IMG/VR virus record: IMGVR_UViG_3300049596_000150
Location: 1-33,241 of that record
Source: a virus
DNA: 33,241 bases
Reading direction: 5' to 3' (one strand)
Part shown: positions 30,826 to 33,241 of the stretch, piece by piece
Position numbering within the stretch: position 1 is the stretch's first letter
How the letters are laid out: each line of letters opens with the position of its first letter
Made by a program: the position numbers and the translations under genes
Notes under the pieces: generated by a model
What the model was told of the DNA's origin: nothing
What the model saw: only the letters and a program-made list of their open reading frames with translations
Databases searched by the model: none

Positions 30826-31170
30826 TTAGCCTGAAATTGCTTTCGCGGCAGCGATGGCGGCAGATTCTTTTTCTTTCTGTGCTGCCACTCGCTCCGGCGT
30901 CCACACCATTGCGGCGACCGCCTTGACTTCATTCCACTCAGCGTCAGGGATGGCGGGCCACGGCGCGAACGGGATGCCGCTGTTTACGTCACCGATGTTT
31001 GCCTCAATCGCAGTGCGCCACGAATCAAGGTTTTCGCCCGGTGGCATCGGCGGAAAACAGTGGTAGTGCTGGAAGCCCATTTTGTCGCCATCAAGAATTT
31101 GAAGGGACAGTCGAGCACGAATGTCCTTATCCGGCGTGACTTCAGTTTGCAGCTTGATTACTTTTTCCAT
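30826..31170 (-). CDS. Small tail-associated protein of unknown function
   Basis: This 114-residue protein starts MEKVIKLQTEVTPDKDIRAR at ATG 31170 with an AAAGGAG ribosome binding site; the longer frame to 31227 would overlap the fibre gene and is less likely. It continues LSLQILDGDKMGFQHYHCFP then PMPPGENLDSWRTAIEAN. The C-terminal 35 residues are helical (WTPERVAAQKEKESAAIAAA). It directly follows the tail fibre gene. It could be a fibre assembly or chaperone protein; this is inference. Confidence 0.68.
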   Translation of the reverse strand: MEKVIKLQTEVTPDKDIRARLSLQILDGDKMGFQHYHCFPPMPPGENLDSWRTAIEANIGDVNSGIPFAPWPAIPDAEWNEVKAVAAMVWTPERVAAQKEKESAAIAAAKAISG

Positions 31171-31180
31171 GATTGCTCCT

Positions 31181-32638
31181 TTACACTCTATATGAACCGG
31201 AAATAAGCAGACTTGTTGTAGCGGCAAAATTAGTATCCGTCAAGTTTGCCACTGTAGATGACCCGTTGGGCAGATTTTCTATCCGTATGGTGGCTCCCCC
31301 TGCTATCGAAAGTGCATTTGGAACAGCATCTAGTGCAGCAGCAAACGTATTGCCACGAATACTTGCGCTTGATGTAACTCCCACAGTCTCCGGCAATCCC
31401 GCGATGTCTGCCGCACCAGTAGACGACCCTTTCGATGACAACACAATGAACATATTGAAATACACCATGTTGCCTATCTTGGTGTAATTACCCGTTTGCG
31501 TGGTGTAAGTGATTCCAACAGACAAAGTGCCGAAGCGCAGCACTGGCGTCCAAGTGCCTTCCTCGTAATCGTCCAGCGTGTTTGCATCGCTTTTGGGAAC
31601 TTGAGTCGCAGGGAATGTAATGCCGCTTGATACCTGCACATCACCGCCGTTTGCAGTTGCGGATGCTTTTCCGACCAGCACATTACCGCTGGAGTCGATA
31701 CGCATCCGTTCTGTCGGCACAGTCGGCGCTGTTTGTGACCCAGTTCCAAATTGCAAAGTATTGCCGCTATCCGATGAGATGGAAGCAAGGTTATTAGTCC
31801 CCCCAAAGTTACGGAAAAACATTTGAACTAGACTATCGCCAGTTCTTCCGTTAAGTTGAACATTTTGCCCATTACTGTCAGCCACAACAGACAACGGCAA
31901 GTTATAACTTGTTAGACCAATCCCCAAATGACCAGTGGAGTCAATACGCATCGCCTCTGCGCCACCCGCAGTTATCCCAACAGTATCCGCAGCCGGGAAG
32001 TAAACCCCAGTATTCGTGTCGCCAGTGGTCGTGATTGAGGGTAGTGCGACGGTGCCTGCTGCGAAGGTTGCAACGCCCGTTACACCTAGCGTTCCAGAAA
32101 CCTTTAAATTAGTAAACGAATTGCCGTTTATCAACTGGAATCTGGTCCCGTCGTATTCAACAATTACGACCTGGCCGATAACCATATCGCCAGCTACCAA
32201 CGCGACAGAACCGGTCCTGGTAACCGCTTTGGCGCCAAGACTGTTAATGTTCAAAGTGACCGCTGCGGTATTAGTCGCAGCCACGACAAACGAGAATTGC
32301 TGCCCGGTCGCGTAAGCTGCCAGCGTTGGCGTTACAGTGCCGGTAATGGTATCTGTGCCAGCAGCGGTGATGTAAGTGGTTGTGCCGACGCTTTGAAGCT
32401 GACTAAGCCGCACCGCATCAGTTGTCAACGTACCAGCCGCCAGGCCGGTGATCTTGAAGCCGCCCATCGGGATATTAGCGGTCGGCGTGGTCTGCCCGTC
32501 TTTCGTTATCGCGGTCGTTAGCCCGGTCGCCAGATCGCTGGTCAGTGCGTTAAAAGCTGTTGATGTGATGACGGTGCCGGTAACGACCGGCTGACCCGCG
32601 CTGTTGATGTTAAAGGTACCGCTGCCGTTGTAAGACAC
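31181..32638 (-). CDS. Tail fibre / receptor-binding protein
   Basis: This 485-residue protein starts with GTG 32638 (AAGGATAACACA ribosome binding site). The N-terminal part (about 1-85) has NIPMGGFKITGLAAGTLTTD (55-74), the motif seen in short-tailed phage fibres. The middle is low-charge, Thr/Ala-rich and beta-structured. Repeated MRIDSTGHLGIG (230-241) and MRIDSSGNVLVG (312-323) motifs are typical fibre repeats. A distinct C-terminal region begins with DDYEEGTWTPVL (356-367) and is the likely receptor-contacting end. It is followed by small accessory genes and then lysis genes. Confidence 0.88.
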   Translation of the reverse strand: MSYNGSGTFNINSAGQPVVTGTVITSTAFNALTSDLATGLTTAITKDGQTTPTANIPMGGFKITGLAAGTLTTDAVRLSQLQSVGTTTYITAAGTDTITGTVTPTLAAYATGQQFSFVVAATNTAAVTLNINSLGAKAVTRTGSVALVAGDMVIGQVVIVEYDGTRFQLINGNSFTNLKVSGTLGVTGVATFAAGTVALPSITTTGDTNTGVYFPAADTVGITAGGAEAMRIDSTGHLGIGLTSYNLPLSVVADSNGQNVQLNGRTGDSLVQMFFRNFGGTNNLASISSDSGNTLQFGTGSQTAPTVPTERMRIDSSGNVLVGKASATANGGDVQVSSGITFPATQVPKSDANTLDDYEEGTWTPVLRFGTLSVGITYTTQTGNYTKIGNMVYFNMFIVLSSKGSSTGAADIAGLPETVGVTSSASIRGNTFAAALDAVPNALSIAGGATIRIENLPNGSSTVANLTDTNFAATTSLLISGSYRV

Positions 32639-32655
32639 TGTGTTATCCTTTTTTC

Positions 32656-32808
32656 ATGACTACATTTTTCGCCATGATTCTAAAACCGTTTGCACTTGTG
32701 GCGTTGTTTTTTGTTGCAACGGTGATTGCTTTTCCAATCCGACGGTGGCTGCAATCAAAATTAAAACACGGAAAATTAAAAGATCGTTTGCTATCTCGCA
32801 TCTTGTAA
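32656..32808 (+). CDS. Small membrane protein on the opposite strand (50 residues)
   Basis: ATG 32656 starts MTTFFAMILKPFALVALFFV, then ATVIAFPIRRWLQSKLKHGK and LKDRLLSRIL. It has one hydrophobic helix followed by a strongly basic tail, a layout I have seen in small phage membrane proteins near tail genes. It has no clear ribosome binding site and is read against the surrounding late genes, overlapping the 3' end of the edge gene by 18 bp. It fills the gap before the fibre gene. The call is moderate; the opposite frame has no better candidate. Confidence 0.5.
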   Translation: MTTFFAMILKPFALVALFFVATVIAFPIRRWLQSKLKHGKLKDRLLSRIL

Positions 32809-33241
32809 ACTCACTGCAGTAGAAGTGACCGCCGGCGCAGAAGTCATCCGTAAAATCTCAGCAATTTGAGCAGCTTTTTTATTTGAAATTCCTTTTTTCA
32901 TTAGTTCGGCAGTTGATTTTGGATCAAGCAAGGCTTTTGCTAAAGCCTCCCGCATCCTTTCATCTGTGCCGGAGTAAAGAAAATTTGCAACCCTCCCAAG
33001 CCCCGGAGTATTTATAACTCCGACCGGAATGCCAGATTGTTGCAATAGGTTTGTCATTGACAGTTTTTGGGTAGTATCAGAACCAGCCCCTCTACCTAAA
33101 TCCCTAGCCGCAACAGATCTCGCAAGATCACTTTTTATTGCATTTAGTTTCTGCAATTGTTCTGGCGTCATTGTGTTGGATAGCGTCGAGCCTTTAAAAC
33201 CTGTGGCCCTTGAAGCCATATCGTCCGACAAGTTTCTGGCA
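32791..33241 (-). CDS. Partial (C-terminal) large structural-type protein, probable continuation of 1-1360
   Basis: The minus-strand frame is open from the right edge (ARNLSDDMASRATGFKGSTL) to a stop at 32791-32793. It is not a complete gene, because no start with a ribosome binding site is seen near the edge. The sequence (TPEQLQKLNAIKSDLARSVA, then PSTAELMKKGISNKKAAQIA-like segments) is helical, charged and AT-rich like the fragment at 1-1360. Joining the two edges directly would shift the frame by one base, so bases are missing between them. Confidence 0.75.
   Translation of the reverse strand, partial: ARNLSDDMASRATGFKGSTLSNTMTPEQLQKLNAIKSDLARSVAARDLGRGAGSDTTQKLSMTNLLQQSGIPVGVINTPGLGRVANFLYSGTDERMREALAKALLDPKSTAELMKKGISNKKAAQIAEILRMTSAPAVTSTAVSLQDAR

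Noticed and set aside
31181-32638. Diversity-generating retroelement linked to the tail fibre
   Set aside because: No reverse transcriptase gene or template/variable repeat pair was seen anywhere in the window.
32640-32800. Minus-strand 52-codon frame (MRDSKRSFNF...) opposite the small membrane gene
   Set aside because: No ribosome binding site or family-like pattern. The plus-strand frame gives a clean membrane protein and is preferred.
1-33241. Exact circular closure of the window
   Set aside because: Joining position 33241 to 1 directly shifts the edge gene out of frame by one base, so the ends cannot be simply contiguous.
1-33241. CRISPR arrays, insertion sequences or rRNA genes
   Set aside because: No regularly spaced direct repeats with spacers, no transposase and no rRNA-like sequence were seen.

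Overview
The window looks like a nearly complete genome of a tailed, short-tailed (podovirus-type) bacteriophage. It has a large and small terminase, portal, scaffold, major capsid protein, stacked head/tail connector-type proteins, a tail fibre and a holin/endolysin pair. There is no recognisable tape measure, sheath or major tail tube gene. The N-terminal part of one minus-strand gene lies at the left edge (1-1360) and what looks like its C-terminal part lies at the right edge (32791-33241). The molecule is therefore probably circular or circularly permuted, with a short piece missing between the ends. The GC-moderate composition, peptidase M15 lysin and Sak4/DUF669 recombination pair suggest a Gram-negative, plausibly proteobacterial host; this is inference. 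No integrase or lysogeny repressor is recognised, so a lytic lifestyle is likely but not shown.

Layout. (1) A long late operon runs on the minus strand from the terminase at about 20.0 kb leftwards to position 1 and, if the ends join, on from 33.2 kb to the lysis genes at 28.9 kb. Its order is TerS, TerL, small proteins, a glycosyltransferase, an FkbM-type methyltransferase, a DUF6321-type protein, an unknown AT-richer protein, portal, scaffold, major capsid protein, decoration-like proteins, an MptE-like protein, connector/tail proteins, an acetyltransferase, candidate internal virion proteins, tail fibre, holin and endolysin. (2) A leftward early/middle block at 24.1-20.1 kb carries a small helix-turn-helix protein, a PD-(D/E)XK-like nuclease, a primase-polymerase/helicase, a repeat-rich candidate origin, a second nuclease-like protein, a DUF5856-type protein and a small glycine-rich protein. 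(3) A rightward early operon at 24.26-28.89 kb starts from a near-consensus sigma70-type promoter. It carries small proteins, a Sak4-like ATPase, a DUF669 protein, a Cas4/RecB-like exonuclease and several small accessory genes. Genes are tightly packed, with many TAATG or ATGA start/stop overlaps, which implies translational coupling.

The most notable feature is a 239-nt group I intron, without an internal ORF, that interrupts the major capsid protein gene near its 3' end (intron 9597-9835, minus strand). Removing it joins a 309-codon exon to a 24-codon exon and restores a typical capsid C-terminus. The P1, P10, P7, P5, P8 and P9 pairings can all be traced in the sequence. Other unusual items are a 10-bp-phased TGCGCCAA repeat array downstream of the primase, a possible kissing-loop RNA upstream of the exonuclease, a strong stem-loop leader with mini-ORFs, a repeated CCAACCGACC-type leader element, a tandemly duplicated pair of small virion-like genes, a glycan-modification cluster inside the morphogenesis operon, and a small gene broken at a T7 homopolymer.
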